The translations under genes were made by a program, and so were the position numbers. From Sinohyriopsis cumingii (taxonomy: Eukaryota; Mollusca; Bivalvia; Unionida; Unionidae): a stretch of 64,000 bases of DNA. The notes under the pieces were generated by a model. It saw only the letters and a program-made list of their open reading frames with translations, did not search any database and was not told where the DNA came from. Below are positions 24,191 through 36,933 of this stretch, piece by piece (positions within the stretch are counted from its first letter, which is position 1; every line of letters begins with the position of its first letter). The stretch is taken from contig CM068826.1 of the NCBI GenBank assembly GCA_028554795.2, positions 101,744,346 through 101,808,345 of the forward strand, written 5' to 3'.

Positions 24191-24857
24191 ATCAACCAAA
24201 TTTCTCCAGATTTTCTTTTTACATCATGGGTTTCTTTCCTCTTATTAAATAAATTTGGAAGTGTTTCTGGAAGGAAAAATAAAGGTTATCAAATGTTTCT
24301 TTTCATTAAAAGCTACACAATATTTAACGAATGTAACTGAGATACTTTTTATCGGTAGTGGCACAGAATATATGAATCCCTTAATATCATACACAATATA
24401 TGTAATAACTAAACATTTCAGGCACGTTATCTACAGACTTTTTACTGATATTCATAAATGATCACTGAAATTACCTGTGAAATAAGAGAGTTTTTGTAAA
24501 CATATTGGATAAAAATTGTGATTCACTGGTCGTACCTAGGTCCAGTACTAATAAAAGTAATCATTTTATCCGATAATTCATTAAATAAACAAATGAAGAC
24601 TTTTACAACAGAAATAGTTGCTGCCTTTTTCATTCAAACTATAATACACATAAGGTACAGTGCATGTCAATAGCAGTGAAAGAAGAAGACATAAAAAGAA
24701 ATGACTTTTCCATTCTCTTTTCATTGAAGAAGAAAAAACTGAAAAAAATATGTTGAGCTTTGTGTCCAAAATTTGTATGATTTGATCATGGCTTATAAAG
24801 ACAATGACCTCTGGAAAATAGCCACAGCTTAACTAGATGACATTTCATTGATTGTGC

Positions 24858-24891
<34 letters not shown>

Positions 24892-25833
24892 ATACATTTA
24901 TTTTAAATACAGAAAAAATGTAAGGAACATGAAAAAAAACCAGAGAGAAAGCCAATTTATTGTGAAAATGATATAATTTCAGTTTTGATAACTAAAATTG
25001 GGCAAATAAAGCCAGGAATAAATACTCTCCATAACCCACAATTTTCTGTTACCAAGACCATGCATCACACACTAAAACAATAATCAAGTTAACAGAAATA
25101 ATCCTTTTGCCCCATAATTGCCAGCCATTGCAAATTGCATTGATTTTAATCTGTATCCATGATTAAGTAATAAATGTTTGGTAATTGATGGCTTCAGCAA
25201 GTGAGGCACTGAATACAAATGCTTTGGCCGTCAGCTCTCTTCATTCCCGAGAAAATGCCATCCATAAATTCAATTTTAGGATCTTTTCTGCCAGTATGGA
25301 TTTTCTGAAAGAATCTGTTTTGTTAGGCTTATTGATTTGACGCAAACAAGAGACAGATCCAAATGATCTACTGGTTGCTGATGATGGCAAGTATATGCTC
25401 TCATCCAAACAATCCTTAAACCTCCTGATAAGACATCTATCTCTCACAAAACTTGCAATAAATTATTTGCAGCATCAAATAAATTTTAATCCAACAAAAG
25501 AAGTGATAAATGATTACAAACTGGGTATAAGCATTTCCTTCAGAAGACATAATAAGAATTATGTACGGAATGATGGCACTCTGGAAAGTCAATAATATCT
25601 AGAACCCATCAACTCATATTCAGCCTTTGTAGGGAAGTGAATAAAAAAAAATATTGACTTAGTAACCTATAGTGTTTGTGCTTAAACCTAAGAATTAAGA
25701 TTAAGAGTTCCAGCTTGTTCAGAAGACATTGAGGAATAAAGCGTCCATAAAAGCTGACAAATGTGATAGAACAATAAACAATAAAATAACTACGGGCCAT
25801 AAAGTACAAAGAAGCAATTCCACAGAATCTCTA
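24191..25833. other. no gene confidently recognised
   Basis: A minus-strand frame at 25241-25447 (68 codons, basic and Ser-rich, contains RDRCLIRRFKDCLDES) has somewhat coding-like composition. It lacks a recognised domain, and no splice partner was found. The rest is AT-rich filler plus the (GA)n tract. Confidence 0.3.
24861..24889. repeat. (GA)n microsatellite
   Basis: About 14 pure GA units. Not associated with a recognised element. Confidence 0.95.
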
Positions 25834-26466
25834 AACATAGCAAAGTACTAACTGAAAATTTAGGGTTTATAATCCATTTTTGTCCAGTTTTTGAAGAATA
25901 TTCTGTTTTAATGAAAAAAAAATTACTGGTTCCTCTTGGTGCATTATAAATGGGTCCACTATGGTTTCAAATTTCTCTTAATACACCATTGTATCATTAC
26001 ACAGTTAAATTTGTCAAATGTGGCCACCAATGGGAAAGACAAATGTGACCTCTGTACACCAATGACCTCTATAAACAAGTTCACCTTCTGAAAACGTTTT
26101 TTGATTAAATGCAGTGTACTACTATTATTATTATTATTTTATTAGCCAATCTCAACATAGCAAAGTACTAACTGGAAATTTAGTGTTTATAATCCATTTT
26201 TGTCCAGTTTTTGAAGAAAATTTTGTTTTAATGAAAAAATTATACTGGTTATTTTGGGTGCATATTAAATGGGTCCTTTATGGTTTCAGATTTTTCTTAA
26301 TACACCATTGTATCATTACACAGTTAAATTTGTCAAATGTGGCCACCAATGAGAAAAGGCAAATGTGACCTCTGTACACTGATGACCTCTATTTACAAGT
26401 TCACCTTCTGAAAACAGTTTTTGATTAAATGCAATGTACTACTATTATTATTATTATTATTATCAA
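25834..26466. repeat. tandem duplication of a 320-bp unit ending in (ATT)n
   Basis: Two head-to-tail copies, 25834-26153 and 26154-26466, start 'aacatagcaaagtactaact' and are highly similar throughout. Each ends in 'ctactattattatt'. The ATT ends resemble the LINE tails elsewhere, so this could be duplicated LINE 3' sequence, but no ORF2 remnant is attached. A short plus-strand frame at 26114-26368 crosses the junction and is incidental. Confidence 0.85.
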
Positions 26467-29400
26467 TAGATTCTATGTCCACTATTCAACCAAATCATAG
26501 AATATGCATACATGTTGTTCTCTCCAAAATGTATGTTCCATACAAGATTACTGCTTCCCGCTCACATTCATCCATTATTTAAATTACTTACTCTTAAAAT
26601 ATTCACTTAGTTTATTTTGTGTATTAGGACAAAACACTATTTTTACTACTAATTGACCTGTTACATACAACTGTAAATCAGAGGACTGATTCTCGGAGTA
26701 GTTATACTGTATAAATCAGGCTTGGAAACAGCTATTCAAAATTCAAATATAATATTGAATATAATACCTGGATTAGCCAGTTGCTCAAATGATTAGAGAA
26801 AGAATGATCCGATATAATTTACCTGGTTCAACTCTTGTTGCATATACACTATGCCAGATAAAATATGGTGTTTAAACACTGGATTAGTCATCAGCCAGAA
26901 AGACCACTCTTTGCCAAATTCATGGGCCCTGTTATAAATAAGTCAGTGTTTGGTCTGTGGACTGACAATAATTTCTAACACAGGACTGTATCATTGTATG
27001 TATGTGGTCATCGGCTAAATGCAGATTTTAAACGAAGACAGCAAAATGTATGTGACTGTGAACTTTCTTATACAGGTGTGGAATTAAAATCTAGTTTAAA
27101 AAAACTCTTGCATGAACAGTGTAGCAAGAGTGTAGCAATCATCAAGATACATCCCCTCACTAAGTTTCACAATTACAGATAAACAGCTTATATAGTGAAT
27201 AGAGTCCACCCAAATGTAAAAATTCAAAACTAGGTCTGTAAAATGTTAAATGTAGGACACAATAACCTTTTCGTATAAGGCTCTGATAGAGATGCACGGA
27301 TTCATTTAGTTTGATGATTCTACTTAAAAATGAACCAAATCAGAAATAAAGGTGATAGTTAAATATTATTTGATAAGGTGTATGCATGTGGTCAGAAAAT
27401 CTTGTAAATACAATCTGATTTAGGCTCATTCCTTTACGTACTAGACCAAATTTTTCCCATGACCTGGTTTTCTCCATTAATTTACAATTCAGGTTGTTGC
27501 TTTAAATTGTTGCAAAAAAATCACTTATCTGGCATGCAACCAGGAGGAAGTTGACCATGCTAGTAATAGACACTTATTCATAACAACAGCAAAAATATCC
27601 CCAACATGTTCACCCCTAAACAGATTATGTCAGCAATCTGAAACTGTATAAGCTATATACTGTATTCTACACAGTGAACTGTGAACAGCAAAGTACCCAG
27701 TTATACCAAAACATACTGCAGCAACAAATCAGGGTCTACTCTATTCATAAATAGATGTAAATTAAATAGAGGTAAACACAATATATTGGCTTCACCAATA
27801 CTTTTTCTGCTGAAAATTAAAGAAACATTGTTCTCACATCTACAGATGAGATTGTCTTAAAAATGCATGTCTTGCAAGCAAGAAATGTGTCCTCTAAAAA
27901 CAGGTAGCCATTTAAAAGAAGCTTATTTCTGCAAACATATGGCCTATAGCCTCTGTGACCTTCACAATGTTATCTATTTAAGATTGCTGATTGCTTTAGA
28001 AAGGTGACCTTTCAGGCAGGTTTCACTGATCTTTATATTTTGATATTCAGAATCATCCTCAACTCATCTTTAAAACATGAATTCAATATAGCAAACACTA
28101 CCTTGTAAAAGCTTCCTTACTGTGAAAACTAATTATTCTTCCAATAGGTCACATAAGACTATTAAATGTCAATCATTTCGTCCCCCGTGTGCACAATATA
28201 ATGATCAAGTCAGCTAGCAAAGCCTTTTGAATTATTTTTGAGTTGCCATTTCACTACTATTTCAGTAATAAAATAGCTGGTAAAACAAAAACAAACAAAA
28301 AACTGTCATCTCCATGCATGCAATCATATTCAAGTTCATTAGGCATCTACATATTCACCCCAAACAAAAATCCAGTCAGTTTACCAGGTTTATTATATAA
28401 ATTTATGCAGCTTTTGTAATACGTTACTTAACAATATTGCCAACAACATAAATACAATGTAAATACAATTTTCATCCTTTTAGATATCTCAGCAATATTT
28501 GCCGATTCAAATTTTGTACTTGTGAATATTTTGTGCTTTACAGCACTCCATTATTGATAAATTAGTGACTGCCAATAAAATTCAGGGGTCTCATTTGTAC
28601 TCAGCTTGAACCTGATATATGTCACTAGTGTCCTCTCATTTAATCAGCATGAGTATGGAAAAACATGTGCATTTAACAGCATTGGTTTGTAAAATATGTT
28701 GGTTTGTACAGTTCAAGAGTTCTTTTCAAGGAGTTTCATGGACTCAAGTTTCAAGGAGCATTTTTTTTCTTACAGAAATTTAACTTTCTCCACAAGTTAC
28801 ATTGTTTATCACTGCATGAACAGAAGAAGTAAAATGGAGATGTGCCACTACTGAAAGGGGACGATACTCCATCTAACAACTACCAGTGTCATGTATCATT
28901 CGACTGACCCAATTATAACCCATTCTGCTTATTTATTCATTAGTTTTTGAAAATAAGTATTATTATTTTTTTCTAAATATGTTCTGTAAAAGATTAAGCT
29001 TCTGCAGGTTGATTTATCAGATTGTTCACTCATATGGACTACTGCAGTGTCTTCTTAAATTTTTGCTCATTACGTTGTACATATGTTTATAAATGAACCT
29101 GATCAGCCAATCATGTTTCCAATATAGAACAGGGTAAAAGAAATAAGAAACAATTACAATCAAATACAAGTTCATACAGTTACAATTACAATCGTATTAA
29201 GAATAACTGAATTACCTTTCTAAAGTAAAGATAATGAAAAATGTAATTGAAAGAGTGGAAATGAGCTATGGAGATGTATGTATTAGTCATGCAAAATTTC
29301 CAAAATTATCATGCATGATTAAAAAAGATTGAGAATGGTCCAATCTAAGCAATCCTTAAGTCCAATCCTATGTAATTAACTGCCCATTAACAATTAACAG

Positions 29401-29838
29401 ATACATAAAAACAGGTAGATGTATCAACAAGATCCACATCAACCAATGTTATTTTGATCAAAACCCTTTGACACACATGTACCACAATGATCATATATAA
29501 AAATGATTGTCCTTCATACCTATATTTATATTATCATTCAATCAAGCTCTTCAACATTATAAAATATTGATATTACTTAATTGCTAATACACAGAGTCAA
29601 AGCATAACAAAACCTTAAAACTAACACTGATAAAACTTATGGTTTGCCAATTCAAGATATAAAAGAATGAAAATGTATTAAGCTAGTCTTTTAACTTACA
29701 TTCAGTGATGCAGGTCGCATTTACTAGATTTCAATAAATGACTAAAAAATGTTAATAACAATGGCCCAAAAATATTTTAAAATTAAAAATATGCATGCTT
29801 TAAGACTAAAGTTAGACATCACTGTGCGCTGGCTGCAT
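26467..29838. other. no gene or element recognised
   Basis: The longest featureless stretch: AT-rich, short frames only, no terminal repeats, tRNA-like promoters or obvious tandem repeats. Confidence 0.4.
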
Positions 29839-31735
29839 CTAATACTGAAAGCCTAGTTGAAGTAGGTTGTATTTAAGCAACAGTAACATTTCTCCCTTCT
29901 CGCCAAGTAACGATCCATGACGATCCAAAAAAATCTGGCCTATGCCACTAAACAGCTGCTTGCTCGGAATGCCTGAAGCTCGTGCAGACAAATAGCGTCC
30001 AGCTAATTTGGCCAAGATGGGGAACTGAAACCTGTGAGTGTTCCACTAGCCGTATATGTCTACTTCTCGTAGCAACAGAGGGCTGACCAGCTACAATTCA
30101 AGCATAGCGTCAACAGCATCATCCATGTGGGTTGTTTCGTTGATGGTATAGATAGGTTAGGCACAGGCCACAGAAAACAAATCCCAGAGATGTGACATTG
30201 ATGGTCCAGTGGCGTCTGTTTCAGTTTCAGTTGGTTTTTTGGGTCGGGGTTCCTCCTGCTTATCAGCTGACGCAACTATGATGCATTCTGCTCTAAGCCA
30301 TTCTTTGGATCTGGTCACAAGTAATTCTTCACTGAATAGGCGATGTTTGAATCGTGGATTCAAGATGGTGGAAAAGAGAAACTTCTTGTTGCTGGCAACG
30401 TCAGCAAAGCAAGTGTTCAGTGATGTCAACATGTCACGGCACATTGTCTAAATACCTTGACTTGCTTCATGCTCTTGAGCCAGCAACATTCAGAGAATTT
30501 TCAGCACAGGAAGAATGATGGATACTGATATTTGTCTATCACTTACATCCTTGGTAATGTCCACAAATGGGCGTAACGTGTCCACAATATTGCTAATCAA
30601 GACACACCGTTGGGCTGTTAGGCTAGGCAGGTCATAGAGATTAGCTATAATGAAACCAACATATTGTATGTAGAATTCCAGCATGTCTGGACATCCTGGA
30701 TGAGTTTCTTTTTTTCCTGCTGCTCTTTGAGCTGCTATTGTGCCAGGATAGAATGCTGGAACTTGCTGACTATGGATCGTGAGATCACCAAAACATCTTT
30801 GACAGCTCACTGCAACAGAATGCCATCACTGACAACAAGCTGCAGCATGTGTGCAAAACAGCTGATGCTGTCGATTTTCAGCAAGACACATTGCTTTAAC
30901 CATGTTTGTACCTCCGTCATGCAAAAGAACATGGATATGAGTTTTGGGAATGTTGTATTCCTTACAAAATTTGCTCACCAAATATTCTCCTGTGTATGAT
31001 TCATCGAGAGGCATTGCTGCTAAAATCACCTATTTCAGCTGAAAGTCTTCTGTCAGCCTGTGTGCCATAAGACTCAACAAGGCTACGCCAATGGATGGGT
31101 CTGACCATGCATCAGAGGTCAAACTGAGGTCAGATTGGGCAGAAACTACATCACACACCTTACTTTGTATTGCCTTATGCATGTCAGGTATCAAAGTATT
31201 TGGAAAATTACTTCCGACTTGGAATTTTATAGCACGGTTCTGCCTTGGCCATCAGATGTCGAAATCCAATGTCTAAACAACGGCTAATGGTTGCACATCT
31301 ACTGCCATGAACACTGCAATAGCTTTGTGCCAACTTATAGCTCTTGGGTCGTCAAATGCAAATGGCAGCTTTCGATCCAGCATGGCATCAATAGTCAAGA
31401 GTACAAGGAGTTGCTGCAGATGCTGAGGTTAACTGCGCAGCATTCTTTTCTTTTTATCTGCAAGAAACAGGTCATGTTCAACGATGTGCTTGCAGCACAA
31501 GTGCTGGACAAGATTTGATGTCGAATAGTTTTTGGACTCCTTTCCACCTCTGGAAATGCATGCTTTGCAAAATTTGCAATTTGCTTTGGACTTGTCGATT
31601 GCATTTACTTTGAAGTAATTCCAGACCAAACTTGAGTGTTTCGAGTTTGACATTATGCATAGGCTTGGTAGTAAATTTAATAATGTACAATCAGTCAATA
31701 TTAATAATCCAATCGATTCGCGCTCTTGAAACAAT
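29839..31735 (-). pseudogene. hAT transposase of ZBED type, broken
   Basis: On the minus strand the fragments read in transposase order. A BED zinc finger lies near 31500-31640 (W.YF, CKFC, then His-rich HLCCKH). A DAWSDPS-like block with VALLSLMAHR follows at about 31060-31115. Then come AAMPLDESYTGE and a HDGGTNMVKAM stretch (30880-31025) like the catalytic-core region of this family, and DVQTCWNSTYN (about 30660-30700). Next are NPRFKHRLF (about 30330-30360) and finally a C-terminal hAT dimerisation block with LAKLAGRYLSARASG and LLGEKGEMLLLLKYNL, ending in a TAG at 29839-29841. At least five frame changes or stops separate the parts. Its length (about 630 codons) is near the usual size. 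I did not find matching terminal inverted repeats. Host-domesticated function is unlikely given the breaks. Confidence 0.88.
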
Positions 31736-32410
31736 GTTTTAAATCAAGTAAGTTACTACTAAGTTGTCCACGTGGCTGGATGGACGAACGCATCACAGTG
31801 CAAATCATGAGTTGAAGCAGCTCAGCAGCTGGTGTATACCGGGTTAACATTGCTGGCGCTGGCATGCCAAAATCAATGCTGTATAATATTTGTATGTCAC
31901 CGTTCAGCTGCTTCAGCGTGCAAACGCTATTTGTTGATTATCAGCATTGCAGTACTGGCTAAAGAACAGATTAACTATAGTGAGTGATTGTTTCATAGCA
32001 GTTGAAAATTTTGCTAGCTATCTAATCTGCTAATGCGTATGCTGGAAGTTCAACAGCCATACGAGGCCTCATTGGCTGGTTGGCTGCTGTGATTGGGATG
32101 AATACAAGAATAGTATTGATGATTTGTTGACAATCAGTGGTAGTTTACAGCAAGTGTGTTAAAAAGTATTTAATTTAAAGAATCTATTGTCTTTCAATTA
32201 ACCCCTAAATCAAATGTTTATTCCTTAATTTCCACTATTCAATTCTGATTTAAAATTCAAGCCATGTCAAGATGAATGTTACGACTGAATTTATATTTTG
32301 GAAATTTGTTTACATCAGCACTGATTATTTCTGCCGATACCAATTATAAAGATTGTTCTAATAATCGGCCCGATTATGAGTATGGCCAATTAATCGGTAC
32401 AGCTTTATTC
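31736..32410. other. flank of the hAT relic, no gene
   Basis: May contain the 5' non-coding part of the transposon. The stretch 32330-32402 ('ccgataccaatt', 'aatcggcccgatta', 'taatcggtac') is rich in self-complementary ATCGG words and may be a transposon remnant. Its edges cannot be fixed. Confidence 0.35.
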
Positions 32411-32607
32411 TACCTTACTGAAATATCAAAGACATCTACCTAACCCAAATAGAAATAGGCTTCTACCTTACCTAAATATCAAAAACATCTGTCTAGCACA
32501 AATATCAAAGACATCTACCTTACAGAAATATCAAAAACATCTGTCTAGCACAAATATCAACAGACTTCTACCTTACCCAAATATCATTAGACTTCTACCT
32601 GACCCAA
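32411..32607. repeat. about 28-bp minisatellite
   Basis: About seven imperfect units close to 'ctaccttacccaaatatcaa' plus 'agacat' alternate two subtypes ('gacatctac' and 'aacatctgtctagcac'). No unique spacers of uniform length, so not CRISPR. Confidence 0.8.
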
Positions 32608-33714
32608 CTGCAAGCAATCACGTTCTGCATAAACCCCATTTTTCTTCCTTCAGTCACAATGCCCTTGACCTATGAGCTTCTGACACAAAATCAATAGGGT
32701 TCATCCTGATTATAAGTGCAAGTCAGCCAAAAGTTTGGTAACTAACTGTTTTGAACAACTTGAGTAAATGCAGGGTATTGAAACCATCTCTCCTATTCTT
32801 GAAAAACTCAGATATACCAAATTTGGGAAAATAAATTCTTCAGGTTAACATTAAACCACAAATCAGTACAAAATTCTCTCTCAAAGCTAATGACCCTGAT
32901 CATGATATCATTATATCTGAACTTAACTGTCTCATACAATGTCAAGATATATTCACATGGTAATTGAGTTATATCTACCAGGGATGGGGACACAAACTAT
33001 GTGTATTGAATGGTCATCATTCAAGGCATTCTTCAGATATATTTACAAACTGGGTCTGATAAAAATGCAGTTATAGTTATTTGCATTTATCATACAACAA
33101 AAACTTTATTCCAGGGTTTTGACCTTATGATCAATTTCAGAATACTGGTATTAATTTGCTTACTTGAATGCAATACAAAATATAAAGTCTGATAAAAAAT
33201 GATTTGCAAGTCACTGTGTTCATAAACTCAACAATGTGCAGCATATCTAATTTTCATTCTCCTTCACAAAAATGTTGATATGTTGGTGGTCAGATCCGTA
33301 CTGCCTTTGTTCATAACAAAATACATACATAGCGAAAACCCATGCCAATGTCACCATTCATTTTGGAAAGGAAAAGCAATAAAAAGATGGCCTAAAAATG
33401 ATATGCCTATAAAACGAACTACATTTAGGAAAAGAAGTCATACAAAGATTTTCTGAAGGACAACCTAGACAGTCATTTCGGAGGTTGCATCAGCATAAAA
33501 CTTTAACATAGGCACAACTATGTATACATGTACTAGGCAAAAAGATGCTTTAAAAAATTGTGTTTTATAATTGAGACTCTAAAAGCAGCAACTCAAAGTC
33601 CTGGAAAAAATCTCACTACAGTCAGCTTCATAAAGTTCAAATTTGCATCATTGTCATTAATGACCAATTACAGACTGTTAAAAACATCCCTTTAAAATGC
33701 ATAGTGACATAATG
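32608..33714. other. no gene recognised
   Basis: Around 32650-32760 there is a faint relative of the widespread 'ccttgacctatga...aaaatcaatagggttcat' invertebrate repeat, seen again near 37325-37420. Nothing else stands out. Confidence 0.35.
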
Positions 33715-34610
33715 ATTTTCAAGATGGCTGCAAAATCAGTCATGCTATAAGTCTAGTCAGCACCACTTTTATTTTTGACAACTACATGCCATAAGAAGTC
33801 TTTTTGCAAGGACCCAAATCTATACAAGGATATGCTCATGAGAAACAGCAACATTTTAAACACTGGAGGTATGACTTGTACCAATGTCTAAAAGGACCAC
33901 CTATTTATTACAAGAAACGTTTTGTGAAAACTCAAGTTATTACAAATACCCATTAAGACGAAGTTGAAAAAGAAGATTTTCAAAATTACCACTGTGAGGG
34001 CCACATTGGAGGTCAAACTGTTACCATTTTCTTCCAAGACCACCCATAGTTAAAAAGTCTTTTAGTTAAAGTGCATTGTTGATATGACAATGCATTCAAA
34101 GCAGAATTTTAAAAAAATCAAACCAGAATAATCTATGTTGCACTTTTTGAGGAATTATTACTCAGATTTAACAGCAGAGGGAAGTTGGAGTCATACCAAA
34201 GACAAAAATGGTACTAACAGCTGCCTCAATAGGTGCTCAGCATGAAGAGGTTAGTGTTAGGACTTGTTGGCCTCGTGTCAGGACAATGTGACTGGGTGGG
34301 ACATCATGCTATATGTCTGCGGCATGATGCCCCAGTGCTAGACATCACTATAAACTGCCACACTGCAGACATAGCAATATGACTGAGAAATTGTTAAAGC
34401 TACATTAAAAATCCAAATCAAACACACACACACATTTTCAATGTTGGCTGTCAATTTGACACCATTTTTACTCAATGTCAATTAGACATATATCCTGTAG
34501 TGAACACCCAAACTTGCTATAACCATTGATAAAGTAAAATTGCAATAACAAGATGGTCAAAATGACACTGTCAAATGTCAAGTTTCATAGCTATCCTCCA
34601 AGCATTTCAG
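33715..34610. repeat. degenerate 'aagatggc' monomer array interrupted by a SINE
   Basis: Monomers with cores near 33719 ('ttcaagatggctg'), 33976 and 34548, together with 'gaccacccatagttaaaaag'-type phrases, match the arrays at 19-21 kb and 57-59 kb. A plus-strand family-A SINE (34191-34434) lies within it. Confidence 0.6.
34191..34434 (+). mobile_element. tRNA-derived SINE, family A, copy 6, 5'-truncated
   Basis: Plus-strand copy that starts just downstream of the B box ('tcataccaaagac'), runs through the Nin-like body (34235-34420) and ends in a (CA)n tail at 34421-34434. The promoter-bearing head is missing. No clear target duplication. Confidence 0.85.
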
Positions 34611-34619
34611 ATCAGAAGG

Positions 34620-36214
34620 AATAACTGATGAATGGAGACTGTTGTAAATTTACACCAGCAGATTTCTCAGCAAATTGAAAATCTTAGCTGCTTTTGCAGA
34701 TCTTTCAAAATTTCTCCACAAGATGTAGACACAATTTATCAACAGAATGCTCTGAATTCTTAAAAGTGCACATACATGCCATTCCATTCGACAATATATT
34801 TTGTGGAATTCACATAACCCGCAATTCTGCCAATTAACATTAATGTAACTGTAATGACAATAATCCATTAAAACAAATATTCAAGTCTGACAATGAAAAA
34901 AAAAAAAAAAACTTTCCAAAACTCAATCAAATTCCGAAATTAAGTGATCTTCTTTGCTAGGCTAATTGTTTACACTATACAAGTTATATCTGATGGACTA
35001 CTATTTGGATACATACAGTAAGAATCAATCTGCAATATTGGAGAGCAAGTGTACTATTTTCTCATGGACTTTGCAAATAACTGGCAGTATAATGACAATA
35101 TTGGATTGAAACTTCCTGCACAGCTACTACCCAACAATGAGCTCAATGGCTGCAAGTATGTCACATCTCACACATATTTTGTAGATTCAAGCTGAGGAGG
35201 AAGAAGATGATCAAATGAAGATTACCCATCCCTTTTAAAGACTATATATTATTGCTCAAACAATTTAAAACTCATGGGAAATGTGTGCATCAGAAAGGAC
35301 CCCTACTCTTGACAATTTAAATACAGATCCTAAAACAGATGAGTAGGCAGTCTTAGATAATAACTCTTTTGAATGATTATCATTTAAGGGATTATGTCAG
35401 CATAAAGGTGCCTGACTAATTTGTAAACTAATGCTGCAGAAACCATCAAAGAACAAGCCATTAGGAATTATGTTGTGTAACACTGGAAATCTAATTACCG
35501 TATGTCATGGAGTCATCAATATAGAGCTGCACATTAACTTTGGTAGTAATCCAAAACATTTTGGTAAAGTTATGCTGTGGAAGCCAAAGTCAGGAAAATG
35601 GACAATTAAGGTGCATCATGTGGCAAAGATCAATTTATGAAAGAAAATTTAACTGGTTTAGGTTTACATAAGACCCTTACAGAAATAATCAACAACTACC
35701 TGGTTTTCAAAATGATGTACTTTTAACCTCAAAGGCTATTGATTTAAGACTTTCCCATACAATCTGAATTAGACATATGACCATGTACTACCCGACAGAA
35801 TGTATGTGAGTGGACAATCAATTATAACTGTTGAAATTTATATACATCTATAATGAGCTCATTTAAATGTTACCAAAAAAAATGTCAACTTTTCTCTGCT
35901 AAACTGCACTTGTTGGATTAAGAAAACTTGTTATTGTTCTAATTTTAAACAAAAGCCCCAAACAATATATTATACCTTTGTCTAAAAAGGAGTGAAGACA
36001 TTTATTTTCTTTACATCTACTTCTTGTTCATGCTATTATCTACTTCCATTGTAGTTTGGCAGTGGACTGTTTTCAATACAATCTCATACACATGTCTGAA
36101 AACGAATACTAACCCACTCTAACATGTGCAATTCTGACACAACCTAGCCACACGATCAAATTTTGACTTGGTACACAACAGAGATTACACAAATACTTTC
36201 AACAATTAGTTGAC
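34620..36214. other. no gene recognised
   Basis: A plus-strand frame at 35431-35640 (69 codons) shows no motif. A poly(A) run lies at 34897-34911 without a recognised element upstream. Confidence 0.35.
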
Positions 36215-36448
36215 ACATTCAGTCCACATAACGCAAGTCCAACTGCAAACAGAACAGACCAGATCTGCCTCAACATCATGTGCTGGCAGATCTGGGTCTG
36301 TGCAGTTTATTCTGACCAATCAGTATAACAATTTATTAGGAGCAATCAGTAAAACAAACTGCATAGGCCCTGATCTGCAGGTGCATTATGCTACAGCAGA
36401 TCAGGACATTTATTGTTTTTAGTTTGTCTCCACTTATACGCGAATACA
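36215..36448. mobile_element. TA-type MITE, copy 2, inverted and decayed
   Basis: It shares two blocks with 13132-13334. One is the internal hairpin, here 'cagaccagatctgcc' (36258-36272) against 'ggcagatctgggtctg' (36286-36301). The other is an arm at about 36368-36408 ('cctgatctgcaggtgcatta') that is the reverse complement of 13167-13210 in the first copy. The order shows this copy is inverted relative to the first. Its terminal repeats are heavily mutated, so the edges are approximate. Confidence 0.65.
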
Positions 36449-36676
36449 TATGGTATGTTTATACACTCAGTATAATTTCTGTCAATAAACATGATTATGA
36501 TATTATTCTGGTCACAAAATATGAAATTGTTCTGTTAACCAGACAAATAGGAATCTATGAAACTGTAACAGTGTGATGTTCATATAGCAGACATTAAGGT
36601 AAAATATTGTGAATATGTACTGCTGATATAAAAGACACAAATTTTATGAATCCATGTCATTTATATGATGGACATG

Positions 36677-36924
36677 TTTGTCTGTAGCTTGTGTTTTAAT
36701 GCCTTTTTCTATACAAGATAGGCTATACATGTCAGCCAGCATATTCTGTGGAGGAAAAACGCAGAAGAAAAACAGGAAGAACCACTGACTTATGGGAAGC
36801 TACTAGCAAGCTTTCCCATATACCCACACTGACAGAGCCAAAACTTGAAGCCATGTGGACAGGAGATATCAGTACTCGATAAAGGAAAGCACCTTAGACA
36901 GCTCAGCCACCCAGAGCCCATTCA
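36677..36924 (-). mobile_element. tRNA-derived SINE, family B, copy 3
   Basis: Diverged minus-strand copy with the family body ('ggctatacatgtcagccag', 'aagctttcccata') and a damaged head. A 9-bp match atggacatg at 36668-36676 and 36925-36933 is a plausible target duplication. Confidence 0.78.
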
Positions 36925-36933
36925 ATGGACATG

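Noticed and set aside
31091..31518. Plus-strand frames at the hAT locus
   Set aside because: They are shadows of the minus-strand transposase relic, which explains the composition and matches family blocks.
32330..32402. Terminal inverted repeat of the hAT relic
   Set aside because: The ATCGG-rich stretch has no counterpart on the other side of the relic near 29700-29840, so it cannot be called an end.
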